From Leptospira sp. WS60.C2 (GTDB lineage Bacteria > Spirochaetota > Leptospiria > Leptospirales > Leptospiraceae), in contig NZ_CP162133.1 of the NCBI RefSeq assembly GCF_040833955.1, positions 2,130,001 through 2,194,000 of the forward strand: a stretch of 64,000 nucleotides of DNA, given 5' to 3'. The notes beneath the pieces were generated by a model. That model saw only the letters and a list, made by a program, of their open reading frames with translations, had not been told where the DNA came from and did no database searches. Shown in pieces: positions 26,261 through 35,672 of the stretch; positions within the stretch are counted from its first letter, which is position 1; every line of letters starts with the position of its first letter. The position numbers and the translations under genes are program-made.

Positions 26261-26905
26261 TTGAACGATCGAAAAAGTATACTTTCAATTTTAGACATTT
26301 TTACGCTAATCCTTTCAATTTATATTCTAGGCACTCTACTCACTGGAATCTTTCATAAATATGACACTGAACAACAACGGCTTCTGGATATAATCGATAA
26401 TATTATCTGCTTTTATTTCATTGTTGAATTTTTCATTAAATTTAAAACCTCTCCAGATAAACTAAAATTCATTAGATGGGGTTGGATTGATTTAATTTCC
26501 TCTATCCCAAACATCGACGCTTTACGCTATGGACGCATTTTTCGAATTATCAGAATATTAAGAGTACTTAGAATTTTAAGATCATTCAAAGCTGTTACAA
26601 GTATACTTTTCAAAAATAAACCCAAAGGAACATTTTCAACTGTTGCGCTTTTCTCATTTCTTACTATTATTTTTGCATCAATTGCAATTCTACAGGTAGA
26701 GACTGATCCAAATAGTAACATCAAATCGGCTGAAGATGCACTTTGGTGGTCCTACGTGACAGTTACAACTGTTGGTTACGGAGATAAATTTCCGTTAACT
26801 ACAGAAGGCAGAATCATCGGAGCAATATTAATGACAGTAGGAGTTGGACTTTTTGGAACATTTACCGGCTTTGTTGCTTCCTGGTTTTTAGAAAAAGAAA
26901 CTTAG
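26261..26905 (+). CDS. Cassette 9: voltage-gated potassium channel
   Basis: A 214-residue six-helix cation channel. S4 is an Arg-rich voltage sensor, RYGRIFRIIRILRVLRILRS, at about 90-109, and the pore has the potassium selectivity filter TVGYGD at about 170-175, followed by S6. The length is that of minimal bacterial Kv channels, without cytoplasmic domains. The start appears to be TTG at 26261 with GGAG nine bases upstream; no ATG is available nearby. A potassium channel is unusual cargo for an integron cassette. Confidence 0.85.
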   Translation: MNDRKSILSILDIFTLILSIYILGTLLTGIFHKYDTEQQRLLDIIDNIICFYFIVEFFIKFKTSPDKLKFIRWGWIDLISSIPNIDALRYGRIFRIIRILRVLRILRSFKAVTSILFKNKPKGTFSTVALFSFLTIIFASIAILQVETDPNSNIKSAEDALWWSYVTVTTVGYGDKFPLTTEGRIIGAILMTVGVGLFGTFTGFVASWFLEKET

Positions 26906-26919
26906 CAAACAACAACTTC

Positions 26920-27084
26920 GCATAACAGCGGGGAAACGCTGCGCTTCGGCACTTGCGGCCTCGCTTGGGCTACGCCACATTCCTCTCCGTCACGCTTCTC
27001 GCTCCGCAAGAAGACGCGCCGACGCTAACGCCTGCATTCGCAGGCTCAGCTACGAGGAACGTCGTCTCCCCTAGTTCGTTAGTT
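26920..27084 (+). other. attC 9
   Basis: R'' GCATAAC, R' GTTAGTT. Inner arm CATTCCTCTCC / GAGGAACG, with a tip (CCGTCACGC... / ...GCGCCG) different from most sites. Confidence 0.85.
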
Positions 27085-27192
27085 GCAATGTGCAGATTTT
27101 CTTCTCGCCAGGTTTGTTTTTTTAAGTTTTTTCTAAAAAAATTTAAAAGATTTTTTCTTTCTTAGCTTTAGTTTGTTTATTAAAGCATTATT

Positions 27193-27255
27193 ATGAATTA
27201 TTTTGTGCACTTTGTTTCAGTTAGCGGGTGGATTGCCAATTCTTTCTTACTTTAA
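27193..27255 (+). CDS. Cassette 10: 20-residue hydrophobic micropeptide
   Basis: MNYFVHFVSVSGWIANSFLL, ATG to TAA; the most diverged ATG-start member, with the 5' part resembling the TTG variant. Mini-cassette 27079-27403. Confidence 0.5.
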   Translation: MNYFVHFVSVSGWIANSFLL

Positions 27256-27277
27256 TACTCTTCTCGGCGGGCACACT

Positions 27278-27409
27278 GCAACTAACATCGTCTTCTCGCT
27301 TCGCTTCGGGTCTTCGCCCTCGCTCGGCCTACGGCAAATTTACCGTCTCCCCTAACGCCTTCTTCAAAGGCTCAGGGCGGTAAACTTCGAGAAGTCTCAA
27401 TCGTTATGC
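27278..27409 (+). other. attC 10 (mini-cassette type)
   Basis: R'' GCAACTAAC, R' GTTATGC. The linker before R' reads TCTCAATC instead of TCTAGTTC; arm CTTCTCG / CGAGAAG replaces CTTAACG / CGTTAAG. Confidence 0.85.
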
Positions 27410-27430
27410 GTCATTTTCTAAAAGGTAACT

Positions 27431-28735
27431 ATGAGAAATAAAATAAAAAACAATAAAAACTTATCTAAATCACTGGGATATTATATTCCTAATCGATTTA
27501 CCTTGAATGTTGATAGAGACCTGAGCAAATTAAACTACGAAAGTTTCACGATTTTTATTCATGAATACGGACATTTACTTCAAAATATTTTTACTGTATT
27601 TGGATGGTATACTTTTGCTATCGAAACTTTCAAATTAGGAATAATTAGAGATATCGGTAAAAATTTTAGAGAATATCACATACCTTTCAAAAAACACTTT
27701 TATAATGCAGAGATTAGCAAAAAAATTCAAAGCCAAATTGGATTTCAGAAATACATTTTTAATTCGCAAAACCTGTCTGGCGAAGAAACTATCGCAAATC
27801 TGCCAGGCGTTGCTAAACTTTACGAAGAAACGTCAACATTTTTTGGATTTACTGAAGAAAATGAAAGACAACGAATATATTCCGAATTTTTAGTAGACGG
27901 AATTAAAAGAGAAATTGAAATAAATTGCTTAACTCTTTATGAATCAATGTCTTACATAATAGAGAAACATTATTCATTGTATTCAATACCTAGTCCGGAT
28001 TTTCCATACAACATAATTTCATTGCTATTCGAAAACACAAATTTAAGAACAGATTACGGTAAACAATTAATAATAATCTACTTATCATTGCTTACACCTG
28101 CCCCTGAAATCATTTTTAAAGATTTATTTGAAAAAGCAACTAGAGGATCATACCATTCAAGAGTTGATAATGAGTTATTTGCAGATAATTTAGTTAAAAA
28201 TTTAAGTGGTAATTTTAATCAAACATTATTGGACAACATAACTTTAATATCAAAATACATTAATGATTATTGCGATAAAATAAAATTTTACGAACACTCA
28301 ACTAATTATATTAAATGGCTACAAGATGCTTACAGCGCATTTTCTAATCAGATCATCAAAGATCATCTATTTTTTTTAAGACCAATTCTTAATAAGGATA
28401 AGAGTAACAACCTAATCAACCAATTAGATTTTGACTATTTTTTACTTATCAATGATAAAAACATAATATCATCCGTACAAAATAAATCAGACGATCATGT
28501 CCGAGGAATGATATTTCATACTTCTTTATTCCATTCGATTAACTATCTTTTCGATTACAAAACTTATTCAAGAAAATGTCCAATAATTAAAAATTGTCAG
28601 GAAAAGGAAAAAAATCTTAATTGTTTGTGTCATCCTTACAAACATTCTATTAAAGTGCCTGGTGAAACCCTCTGTGAATATGGTACAGCTGCGCATTTAC
28701 TTCTATTTCATGATATAAAAATCATATATAAATAA
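27431..28735 (+). CDS. Cassette 11: HExxH-motif protein, putative zinc metalloprotease
   Basis: A 434-residue soluble protein with FIHEYGHLLQNI (zinc-binding HEYGH at about 44-48) close to the N-terminus. A C-terminal cluster of cysteines (KCPIIKNCQEKEKNLNCLC) could bind metal or form disulfides. No signal peptide. The rest is helical and unrecognised. HExxH proteins of unknown family are sometimes toxins or peptidases paired with other factors, but no partner lies in this cassette. Confidence 0.6.
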   Translation: MRNKIKNNKNLSKSLGYYIPNRFTLNVDRDLSKLNYESFTIFIHEYGHLLQNIFTVFGWYTFAIETFKLGIIRDIGKNFREYHIPFKKHFYNAEISKKIQSQIGFQKYIFNSQNLSGEETIANLPGVAKLYEETSTFFGFTEENERQRIYSEFLVDGIKREIEINCLTLYESMSYIIEKHYSLYSIPSPDFPYNIISLLFENTNLRTDYGKQLIIIYLSLLTPAPEIIFKDLFEKATRGSYHSRVDNELFADNLVKNLSGNFNQTLLDNITLISKYINDYCDKIKFYEHSTNYIKWLQDAYSAFSNQIIKDHLFFLRPILNKDKSNNLINQLDFDYFLLINDKNIISSVQNKSDDHVRGMIFHTSLFHSINYLFDYKTYSRKCPIIKNCQEKEKNLNCLCHPYKHSIKVPGETLCEYGTAAHLLLFHDIKIIYK

Positions 28736-28745
28736 CGAAAACGAC

Positions 28746-28907
28746 GCATAACTGCCGCTAACCACTTCGCTTCGGGTCTTCGCCCTCGCTCGGCCTCCGG
28801 CACATAGGCTTTTGTCACTCCTCTTGCATTCGCAAGCGTCGTGCCAATCCCTAACGCCTCTGCGAGGCTCAGGGCCAGCCTACGTCGGTTAGCTAGTTAC
28901 GTTATGC
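28746..28907 (+). other. attC 11
   Basis: R'' GCATAAC, R' GTTATGC. The linker reads TAGCTAGTTAC, one of the few sites departing from TCTAGTTC. Confidence 0.85.
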
Positions 28908-28934
28908 GAAATAAAATAAATTGGGTGAAAAAAA

Positions 28935-29750
28935 ATGGAAAAAGATGATTTAATTACAAGAAAAGACCTTTTTTATTGGTTAATATTTAGTATAGGATTA
29001 ATAATAATATTAATTTCTAACGAATATAACAAAGATACGAATATAGTAAACTATGTAGGTTTTGCTGGTACATTAATTTCAATTATACTTGCAGTAGTTG
29101 CTATCATATATTCTTTTTTTCAAAATCATACGTATTCAAATATAAACAATCAGCTAAACAATACTAGCGAAAATTTAGTGAAACTAGTAGGGCTACTAAA
29201 TTCGACGTCAATCGACTATCACAAAAAAAATGAAGAAATTATAAACAATTACGATAATTTTTCAAAAGCTTTACATCAAATGATTGGAGAAAAACTGGAA
29301 ATTACTCAAAAAGAATTATTTGAAATTTCTTCAAAATTGAGTGAAATGAAAACCCAATCACCAGTTGGAACGGAACAGCAAAAAAAACCTACATTTAAAT
29401 TCGAAAAACACGACCTTGAACAAATGCTAAAATATACTTCTATAATTGGAAAATTTTTAATCTTAGGAATTAAATTATTGGAAAAAAATAAACTAAAATT
29501 TAAAAGAACTGATTTTTTTGACCACGTATTCGGAAATTCTTCAACTTATGCATACGGATATTACGTTGCTTTACGCTCTTTTGGAATATTCTCTGTAATA
29601 ACAGATGAAAATGATATAGACGAAATAACTTTTGTGAATGAGGATATAAAAGAATTAGTTAATGAAAGTATTGAAAAAATGGAAGTTAAATCTGAGTATA
29701 ATTATCGAGATTTAATATACTCATTCATAAAAGATCTAAAGAAAAAATAA
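28935..29750 (+). CDS. Cassette 12: membrane protein with coiled coil, 271 aa
   Basis: Two N-terminal transmembrane helices (LFYWLIFSIGLIIILIS; GTLISIILAVVAIIYSFF), then a long Asn/Glu/Lys-rich coiled coil (about 70-150) and a C-terminal globular domain (DLEQMLKYTSIIGKFLILGI onward) facing the cytoplasm. The layout recalls membrane-anchored effectors or sensors, but no known domain is seen. Confidence 0.6.
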   Translation: MEKDDLITRKDLFYWLIFSIGLIIILISNEYNKDTNIVNYVGFAGTLISIILAVVAIIYSFFQNHTYSNINNQLNNTSENLVKLVGLLNSTSIDYHKKNEEIINNYDNFSKALHQMIGEKLEITQKELFEISSKLSEMKTQSPVGTEQQKKPTFKFEKHDLEQMLKYTSIIGKFLILGIKLLEKNKLKFKRTDFFDHVFGNSSTYAYGYYVALRSFGIFSVITDENDIDEITFVNEDIKELVNESIEKMEVKSEYNYRDLIYSFIKDLKKK

Positions 29751-29759
29751 TTTTACTTC

Positions 29760-29923
29760 GCATAACAGCGCATTAACGCTTCGCTTCGGGACTACGCCCT
29801 CGCTCGGCCTGCGGCACATAGGCTTTCTGTCACTCGTTTGCATCCGCAAACTCCGTGCCAGTCCCTAACGTCCCGTCCCGGGACTCAGGGTCAGCCTACG
29901 TCGTTAACGCTATTTCGTTATGC
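29760..29923 (+). other. attC 12
   Basis: R'' GCATAAC, R' GTTATGC. Arm GCGCATTAACG / CGTTAACGC; linker TATTTC. Confidence 0.85.
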
Positions 29924-29957
29924 GCAATGACTGAAAATATTTTTAATAGAGAAAAAA

Positions 29958-30299
29958 ATGAAGAATGATATTAATGAAGAGCCAGAAGAAGAATTAGCAC
30001 AAATTGAATTTATGGACTATCTTATGTCTGAACCAGGCCATGAAGTAGTAAAACGAATAATAAGTTTAATCGAAGATATAAAAAAGTCGACTTTAGACAA
30101 AAATGTTGAGTTAACTAAAATTAATGTAACAAATAATCACAAACAAAGGACTTTTCTAATTATTCAACAAACAATAGTTATTGTATTAGTCGTAATCGCT
30201 TCGATTTATTTAGCCGTAAATGATAAATTTAATCCAACAATTGGAATTTTGTTCGGAACATTGATTGGATATTTTTTTGGCAAGAAATCGCAAAATTAG
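29958..30299 (+). CDS. Cassette 13: small membrane protein, 113 aa
   Basis: An acidic N-terminus (DINEEPEEELAQIEFMDYLM), a helical middle and two hydrophobic segments at the end (IIQQTIVIVLVVIASIYLAV; IGILFGTLIGYFFG with a glycine pattern). First of two genes in this cassette. Family unknown. Confidence 0.55.
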   Translation: MKNDINEEPEEELAQIEFMDYLMSEPGHEVVKRIISLIEDIKKSTLDKNVELTKINVTNNHKQRTFLIIQQTIVIVLVVIASIYLAVNDKFNPTIGILFGTLIGYFFGKKSQN

Positions 30300-30308
30300 A
30301 TAAAAAAT

Positions 30309-30854
30309 ATGATTTTAGAAAAAGTTGAATATATTCCAAAATATGCTATTTGCCAAACTGGAGCACATGAGTTAGTATATCAAAACGAATTAATCATCAC
30401 GGAAATCATTAATCTTCAATTACAATATTGGTGTGATGCAATTTATTTATTTAGAAATATTGAAAAGAAAGAAAAAGTAAGTATCCAATCAATTATTCCA
30501 ATTTTTCTATTATTAGGTCAATCATTAGTAACGCTATTTGGTTTAAATAATCAAGATGATCAAAACTACAAAGTGCCACCACTTTCCGAACTAGTAAGTA
30601 GATTCAAAGATAGAAATGGAAACAAACTTTCTCAAGTAAACAGAAGATTATACGAAAACTTCAAGCGACTAGATTATTTCTACACGAGCTTAATCAAACA
30701 CCCTACACCAAAAAAAATGGAAGAATTGATTAGAATATCGTTTGAAGACCTACTTTTATCTCTGCGAACTACCCAAGAAATATGGATCTGGTTTATGAAT
30801 GAAATTGGAATTGAAAAGCAAAATTATGAAAAATATTTCTCCGAAGTATTCTAA
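30309..30854 (+). CDS. Cassette 13: hypothetical protein, 181 aa
   Basis: A helical protein beginning MILEKVEYIPKYAICQTGAH with a moderately hydrophobic stretch IIPIFLLLGQSLVTLFGL. It starts nine bases after the small membrane protein and presumably works with it. No recognised family. Confidence 0.55.
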   Translation: MILEKVEYIPKYAICQTGAHELVYQNELIITEIINLQLQYWCDAIYLFRNIEKKEKVSIQSIIPIFLLLGQSLVTLFGLNNQDDQNYKVPPLSELVSRFKDRNGNKLSQVNRRLYENFKRLDYFYTSLIKHPTPKKMEELIRISFEDLLLSLRTTQEIWIWFMNEIGIEKQNYEKYFSEVF

Positions 30855-30874
30855 TCATTCAACTCAGTCACAGC

Positions 30875-31036
30875 GCATAACAGCGCCTTACCGCTACGCT
30901 TCGGCACAAGGCCTCGCTCGGCCTGCGGCAAATCCTCCTCCTGGCATTCGCCTTGCGTGCGCAAGCTACATGCCAGTCCCTAACGTCCCTGCGGGACTCA
31001 GGGTCGGAGGACTTCGGTAAGTCTAGTTCGTTATAC
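30875..31036 (+). other. attC 13
   Basis: R'' GCATAAC, R' GTTATAC. Inner arm AAATCCTCC / GGAGGACTT. Confidence 0.85.
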
Positions 31037-31052
31037 GCAAGCCAGAAAACTT

Positions 31053-31724
31053 ATGCTAAATTTAGAAAATATAAAAGAAGTTCAGAATATTGCTAAAAGA
31101 ACTATAGAACATATTCAATCACATACCGAAGAGGGAATGAGTGAAGAAGATATCAAAATTCTAGCTGAATCATTCATGTTAAGAAATGGAATAAACGGGT
31201 TTTGGTATTACAATGTTGGTGCCTTTGTTCTGGCAGGACATAGATCTCAACTTTCAATCTCTGGAAAAGAATACGTTCCTTCTAAAGTTAAAGTGAAAAA
31301 TGGAGAAGTTATCACTATTGATTTAAGTCCAGTTTTAAATAACACTTGGGGTGATTATGCCAGAACCTTTTATATTGGTAAATCAAATGATGAGATAAAC
31401 GAGTCTTTAGAATTTATTAAAAGCCTACATATGAAATTTAAGGAAATTTACAATCAAAATTCAACCATTTCAACAATTCATAAAGAAATTTACTATATGA
31501 TTCTTGATAATGGTTTTGAACTTTTAGATTTTAGAAATAATTTCGGTCATTCTATTGAAGAAAACATTAATTTAAGAAAATGGTTCGACTCAAATAACTA
31601 TGAAAAATTCTCTAACTTAAAGTTTTTTACATTCGAACCGCATATTAAAAAGAAAGGTTCGACTTTCGGAATTAAGCATGAGAATATTTATTATTACGAT
31701 GGATCAAATTTAATCGAAGTATAA
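31053..31724 (+). CDS. Cassette 14: M24-fold metallopeptidase-like protein
   Basis: A 223-residue protein with the creatinase/methionine-aminopeptidase fold. Candidate metal ligands are Asp 90 (ITIDLSPV), Asp 101 (NTWGDYARTF), His 166 (NFGHSIE), Glu 195 (FTFEPHI) and Glu 210 (KHENIYYY), the complete set of five. The length is that of a stand-alone M24 domain, with no N-terminal creatinase domain. It may be an aminopeptidase or Xaa-Pro dipeptidase-like enzyme; the substrate is unknown. The cassette ends pair unusually far (GCCAGA / TCTGGC). Confidence 0.78.
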   Translation: MLNLENIKEVQNIAKRTIEHIQSHTEEGMSEEDIKILAESFMLRNGINGFWYYNVGAFVLAGHRSQLSISGKEYVPSKVKVKNGEVITIDLSPVLNNTWGDYARTFYIGKSNDEINESLEFIKSLHMKFKEIYNQNSTISTIHKEIYYMILDNGFELLDFRNNFGHSIEENINLRKWFDSNNYEKFSNLKFFTFEPHIKKKGSTFGIKHENIYYYDGSNLIEV

Positions 31725-31735
31725 TCTGGCCAGCG

Positions 31736-31900
31736 TATAACAGCGGGGAAACGCTGCGCTTCGGCACTTACGGCCTCGCTTGGCCTGCGGCACATTCCCT
31801 TTCTGTCACTCGTTTGCATCCGCAAACTACGTGCCAGTCCCTAACGTCCCGTTAACGGGACTCAGGGTCAGGGAACGTCGTCTCCCCTAGTTCGTTAGTT
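31736..31900 (+). other. attC 14
   Basis: R'' GTATAAC, R' GTTAGTT. Inner arm CATTCCCTT / AGGGAACG. Confidence 0.85.
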
Positions 31901-32006
31901 GCAATGTGCGGATTTTTTCTCGCCAGGTTTGCTTTTCTAAGTTTTTCCATAAAAAATTTAGAAAGAGTTTTTTTCTTAGCTTGGGTTTGTTCAATAAAGC
32001 ATTATC

Positions 32007-32069
32007 ATGAATTACTTTGTGCCTTTTGTTTATGTTTTCGGGTGGATTGCCTATTCTTTCTTACTTTAA
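32007..32069 (+). CDS. Cassette 15: 20-residue hydrophobic micropeptide
   Basis: Same peptide as the first copy (Tyr at position 16). In this copy the upstream leader frame is shifted by a one-base deletion while the micro-ORF is intact. Mini-cassette 31895-32218, directly followed by another. Confidence 0.5.
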   Translation: MNYFVPFVYVFGWIAYSFLL

Positions 32070-32091
32070 CTAAACTCTCGGAAGGCACACT

Positions 32092-32224
32092 GCAACTAAC
32101 ATCGTCTTAACGCTTCGCTTCGGGCCTTCCGCCCTTGCTCGGCCTACGGCAAATTTCCCGCTCTTCCTAACGCCTTCTTCAAAGGCTCAGGGCGGGAAAC
32201 TTCGTTAAGACTAGTTCGTTAGTT
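32092..32224 (+). other. attC 15 (mini-cassette type)
   Basis: R'' GCAACTAAC, R' GTTAGTT. Confidence 0.85.
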
Positions 32225-32333
32225 GCAATGTGCGGATTTTGTTCTCGCCAGGTTTGTTTTTCTATGTTTTTCTCTAAATAATTTAGAAAGTGTATTTCTT
32301 TCTTAGCTTTAGTTTGTTTAATAAAGCATTATT

Positions 32334-32396
32334 TTGAATTACTTTGTGCCTTTTGTTTATGTTTTCGGGTGGATTGCCAATTCTTTCTTACTTTAA
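32334..32396 (+). CDS. Cassette 16: 20-residue micropeptide, TTG start
   Basis: NYFVPFVYVFGWIANSFLL after a TTG in place of ATG; TAA stop. Mini-cassette 32219-32545. Confidence 0.45.
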   Translation: MNYFVPFVYVFGWIANSFLL

Positions 32397-32418
32397 CGCA
32401 ACTCTCGGAGGGCACACT

Positions 32419-32551
32419 GCAACTAACATCGTCTTAACGCTTCGCTTCGGGCCTTGCGCCCTTGCTCGGCCTTCGGCAAATTTCCCGCTCTTCCTAACGC
32501 CTTCTTCAAAGGCTCAGGGCGGGAAACTTCGTTAAGACTAGTTCGTTATGC
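32419..32551 (+). other. attC 16 (mini-cassette type)
   Basis: R'' GCAACTAAC, R' GTTATGC. Confidence 0.85.
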
Positions 32552-32586
32552 GTAATGTCTCAGAAACATTGAAATTCAAAAACAAT

Positions 32587-33237
32587 ATGATAAAGAAGAA
32601 ATTTCCTTTTCTCTTTTTACTAATCTTAAATTTTAATTGTTTATATATAGTTCCAAAAAAAGAACTCAATTATATTTTCTCCAATAACTTACAGCCTATA
32701 TACAAAAACACCATTATTATATATAAATACAATTATCTTAATTTATATAGCTTAAATCCCTATATAAATACTGAAAATTTTTCAATACGATTAAAGGATA
32801 GTATAAGAAAAGCCTTTGAATCAAAATTTCGATTTAAAAATTTAGCTATTGTTGATTCTGAATCTGTAGAAATTGAAAAACTTGATACTTTAACTAAAAA
32901 TCAACATGTTATTCATTTAAATATTTCAACGAATAACAATTCAAATAATGATAATTCTATCAAATTCCTGAAATTTTTATCTACTATATCATTTGGAACA
33001 ATTCCATATTGGAAAAACATTAACTTTGATATCAAGATTAACTCTATGATATTTCAAACATCTAATGAATATTTTTTTCAATATTCATTTATTGAATGCG
33101 GTGGATGGCTTACATTGCCATTTATAATATTTTATGAAAATTATTGGGAATTAAGAAATAAATATCACAATTCTTCTTTTCCTGAAATAGAATACATGCT
33201 AACTGACTCAGTATCCAAAATTCCATCAAAACAATGA
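32587..33237 (+). CDS. Cassette 17: lipoprotein, 216 aa (paralogue of cassette 48)
   Basis: Signal MIKKKFPFLFLLILNFNC with the lipidated Cys at 18. The body has KDSIRKAFESKFRFKNLAIV and a conserved end IECGGWLTLPFIIFYENYWE. An in-frame ATG at 32548 lies in the attC core (GTTATGCG) and would add 13 residues before the signal, so 32587 is chosen. A close paralogue sits in cassette 48 (60916) with the same upstream segment but a different attC. Confidence 0.7.
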   Translation: MIKKKFPFLFLLILNFNCLYIVPKKELNYIFSNNLQPIYKNTIIIYKYNYLNLYSLNPYINTENFSIRLKDSIRKAFESKFRFKNLAIVDSESVEIEKLDTLTKNQHVIHLNISTNNNSNNDNSIKFLKFLSTISFGTIPYWKNINFDIKINSMIFQTSNEYFFQYSFIECGGWLTLPFIIFYENYWELRNKYHNSSFPEIEYMLTDSVSKIPSKQ

Positions 33238-33245
33238 GACACTAC

Positions 33246-33407
33246 GCATAACAGCGACTTACCGCTTCGCGTCGGCACGAGGCCTCGCTCGGCCTGCGGC
33301 AAATCCCCCTCCTGGCATTCGCCTTGCCTTCGCAAGCTACATGCCAGTCCCTAACGTCCCGTCGGGACTCAGGGTCGGAGGACTTCGGTAAGCCTAGTTC
33401 GTTATAC
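33246..33407 (+). other. attC 17
   Basis: R'' GCATAAC, R' GTTATAC. Inner arm AAATCCCCC / GGAGGACTT. Confidence 0.85.
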
Positions 33408-33421
33408 GCCATTTTAAAATT

Positions 33422-34369
33422 ATGAACTGGAAAAAATACGAAAATCAAGTATTCTCATATTTCAAAAATAGATATCCTAATTCACAAATAGAACAGAATA
33501 TTTTCATAATAGGACAACTATCGAAAACCAAAAGACAAATTGACTTATTATTAGAAGAAATTGTTGCGGGATACAAAATAAGAATAGTTATCGAATGTAA
33601 AGATTGGAACAAGCCATTGGATGTGGCAGATGTAGAACAATTTGTTCAAAAACTAAATGACGTTCGCATATCAAAGGGAGTAATAATTGCAAAATCAGGA
33701 TACACAAAGGCAGCCAAAGAGTATATTAAAAACACTGGCGATATAAACCTTCATGTATTAAAATTTGAAGATCTAGGAAAATTTCAAGGATTCTATGGCT
33801 TCACCTATAGAGGGATTCATGGTGCCATTGTAACGCCTCCAAATGGTTGGATTATTGACGCTCAGGTTCCAAAGCAAATGATTGAGAATGGTGGATTATG
33901 CCTGATGTATCCAATGGAATTAGAAGCTAAAGATTCGTTTAAAGAAAAAAATTTAATATACTTCGATATAACTGAATTAGACGAATTTGAAAATTGCGAT
34001 AATTTACTTGATATCTTTTTGAAAAATCAAGAAGAAAATATAGAAAAATATGATAACAAATCTAGTGTAGAATATAAGACTGAAAATAGTAAAATAGGTG
34101 AAATTAAAATTCGTATAACAAAATATCCAAATCACCATTATACAGAAACAGCCGGTTTTTCCTCAGAAGGCAAACTAATTGTCGCTATTTATGGAATGCA
34201 TAAGCATAACGAAGAGGAAGAATTTCGGCATCACATAAAATTCATATTTGATCAAATTCAATTAATAACTTTGTATGGATCAGACCCAAAGAACTCTCAT
34301 AAAGACTGGTCACTACTACTGAATAGCACAACCTCTAATGCAAAGTCGAAAACTTTTAAACACAATTAA
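33422..34369 (+). CDS. Cassette 18: Mrr-like restriction endonuclease
   Basis: A 315-residue protein whose N-terminal third is a PD-(D/E)XK nuclease of the Mrr_cat type: an early Glu (WKKYENQVFSYF), RQIDLLL (Asp 40) and IRIVIECKDW (Glu 58, Lys 60), then VADVEQFVQKLNDV and SKGVIIAKSGYTKAAKEYIK. The C-terminal part is unrecognised. Mrr-type nucleases cut foreign or modified DNA; no methylase is in this cassette, so it may be a modification-dependent enzyme. Confidence 0.78.
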   Translation: MNWKKYENQVFSYFKNRYPNSQIEQNIFIIGQLSKTKRQIDLLLEEIVAGYKIRIVIECKDWNKPLDVADVEQFVQKLNDVRISKGVIIAKSGYTKAAKEYIKNTGDINLHVLKFEDLGKFQGFYGFTYRGIHGAIVTPPNGWIIDAQVPKQMIENGGLCLMYPMELEAKDSFKEKNLIYFDITELDEFENCDNLLDIFLKNQEENIEKYDNKSSVEYKTENSKIGEIKIRITKYPNHHYTETAGFSSEGKLIVAIYGMHKHNEEEEFRHHIKFIFDQIQLITLYGSDPKNSHKDWSLLLNSTTSNAKSKTFKHN

Positions 34370-34375
34370 AACGGC

Positions 34376-34540
34376 GTATAACAGCGACTAACCGCTTCAC
34401 TTCGGGACTGGCGCCCTCGTTCGGTCTCCGACACATAGGCTTTTGTCACTCCTCTTGCTTACGCAAGCGTCGTGCCAATCCCTAACGTCCCGTTCGGGAC
34501 TCAGGGCACAGCCTACGTCGGTTAGTCTAGTTCGTTATAC
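34376..34540 (+). other. attC 18
   Basis: R'' GTATAAC, R' GTTATAC. Inner arm CATAGGCTT / AGCCTACG. Confidence 0.85.
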
Positions 34541-34568
34541 GTAATGCAAAAAAATGAGATAGGAAATA

Positions 34569-35108
34569 ATGAAAATACCATTTTTTTCAAAGAATGAAAA
34601 CGAAATTCTACTAAAGGAATATGAGCTAGCACAAGTAGCTGCTTTCGAAATAGACCGCTCAGCCTGGAATATAATTTTTTTGATAGAAGGATCAAAATTA
34701 TATATTTTCCATGAGTTAATTTCAATAAATTCCGGATTATATCTTTCTCTTTTCACACTTATTTCAACGTTAATGTCTTTATTATTGTATAAAATGCTAA
34801 ATACAACCGTCTATTATATTCAAGAAAAATTCAATCGTTGCAAAGAAATTGAAAAGATTCTCGGAATGAATGCTCACCTTAGAATAGAAAGCTCTGTTTC
34901 AGTTTTGAAACCTAAATCTATTATAAGGATATTGTCATTAATTATACCAATAGCTTCATTTCTTCTATCACTTCGAAAATTATATCATTTGGATTTGATT
35001 GATTATTTTGATTTTCATCAGAATTTAGTTGTATGTTCATTTTTCTTTATAATATATTCAATTTTTTTAATTTTCTCTTGCTATCAACTTTGGTCTCCAA
35101 AAAAATAA
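34569..35108 (+). CDS. Cassette 19: membrane protein, 179 aa
   Basis: Three predicted membrane helices (YLSLFTLISTLMSLLLYKML near 57-77; IIRILSLIIPIASFLLSL near 117-135; VVCSFFFIIYSIFLIFSC near 150-168) after a cytoplasmic N-terminus. No recognised family. First of two genes in the cassette. Confidence 0.55.
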   Translation: MKIPFFSKNENEILLKEYELAQVAAFEIDRSAWNIIFLIEGSKLYIFHELISINSGLYLSLFTLISTLMSLLLYKMLNTTVYYIQEKFNRCKEIEKILGMNAHLRIESSVSVLKPKSIIRILSLIIPIASFLLSLRKLYHLDLIDYFDFHQNLVVCSFFFIIYSIFLIFSCYQLWSPKK

Positions 35109-35141
35109 ATATTTAAAAACGAAACTACAGGAAAATTTATT

Positions 35142-35651
35142 ATGAAATCAATCAAGTATATTCTATTTTTTGTTTTAATCTCAAATCTTTATGGTGAAGA
35201 TATTCAAATTCAACAATTGAATGAAGCAGTAACGCAATACAATAACGGACTTCAATTAGAATTTAATGGTAAAACTGTAAAAGGAAACCGTGAAATAAAT
35301 GAATCTCTAAGCAAAATCAAGAATATTGTTTATAAAAAAACTTTAACATTCCCAAATCTTTGCTCATTCAAATATTCTCACTCCAAATTATTCAATATAA
35401 TCCCAAATTGTGAAGGCTTTGATACAATTGCGTTTTTTATAGCAAAAGAGGAAACTACCGCCATAATCTTAGAATCTTTAGAAGAATGTTCAAATGGCTG
35501 CACAGGTGAATTTATAGCAAATGGATATTATTGGTCAGATAAATGCGATTGGACTAAAATAGATTCAAATATCTGTGCAAAAAATAGAGCTGATTTTCCT
35601 AAGAATCTAGTTTTACAGATTAAATTTCAAAAAATTACTCCGATAAAATAA
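35142..35651 (+). CDS. Cassette 19: secreted protein, 169 aa
   Basis: A signal peptide (MKSIKYILFFVLISNLYG) and a mature domain with six cysteines, including EECSNGCTGEFIANGYYW, suggesting disulfides in the periplasm. Starts 33 bases after the membrane-protein stop. No recognised family. Confidence 0.6.
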   Translation: MKSIKYILFFVLISNLYGEDIQIQQLNEAVTQYNNGLQLEFNGKTVKGNREINESLSKIKNIVYKKTLTFPNLCSFKYSHSKLFNIIPNCEGFDTIAFFIAKEETTAIILESLEECSNGCTGEFIANGYYWSDKCDWTKIDSNICAKNRADFPKNLVLQIKFQKITPIK

Positions 35652-35672
35652 TTTATATAACTTTTGCACTAC

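Noticed and set aside
32344..32535. A 63-residue frame repeated in many mini-cassettes (also 38565, 38890, 39216, 51875, 53246)
   Set aside because: It runs out of frame with the micropeptide and through the attC, which happens to lack stops. Substitutions between copies are silent in the 20-residue frame, not in this one.
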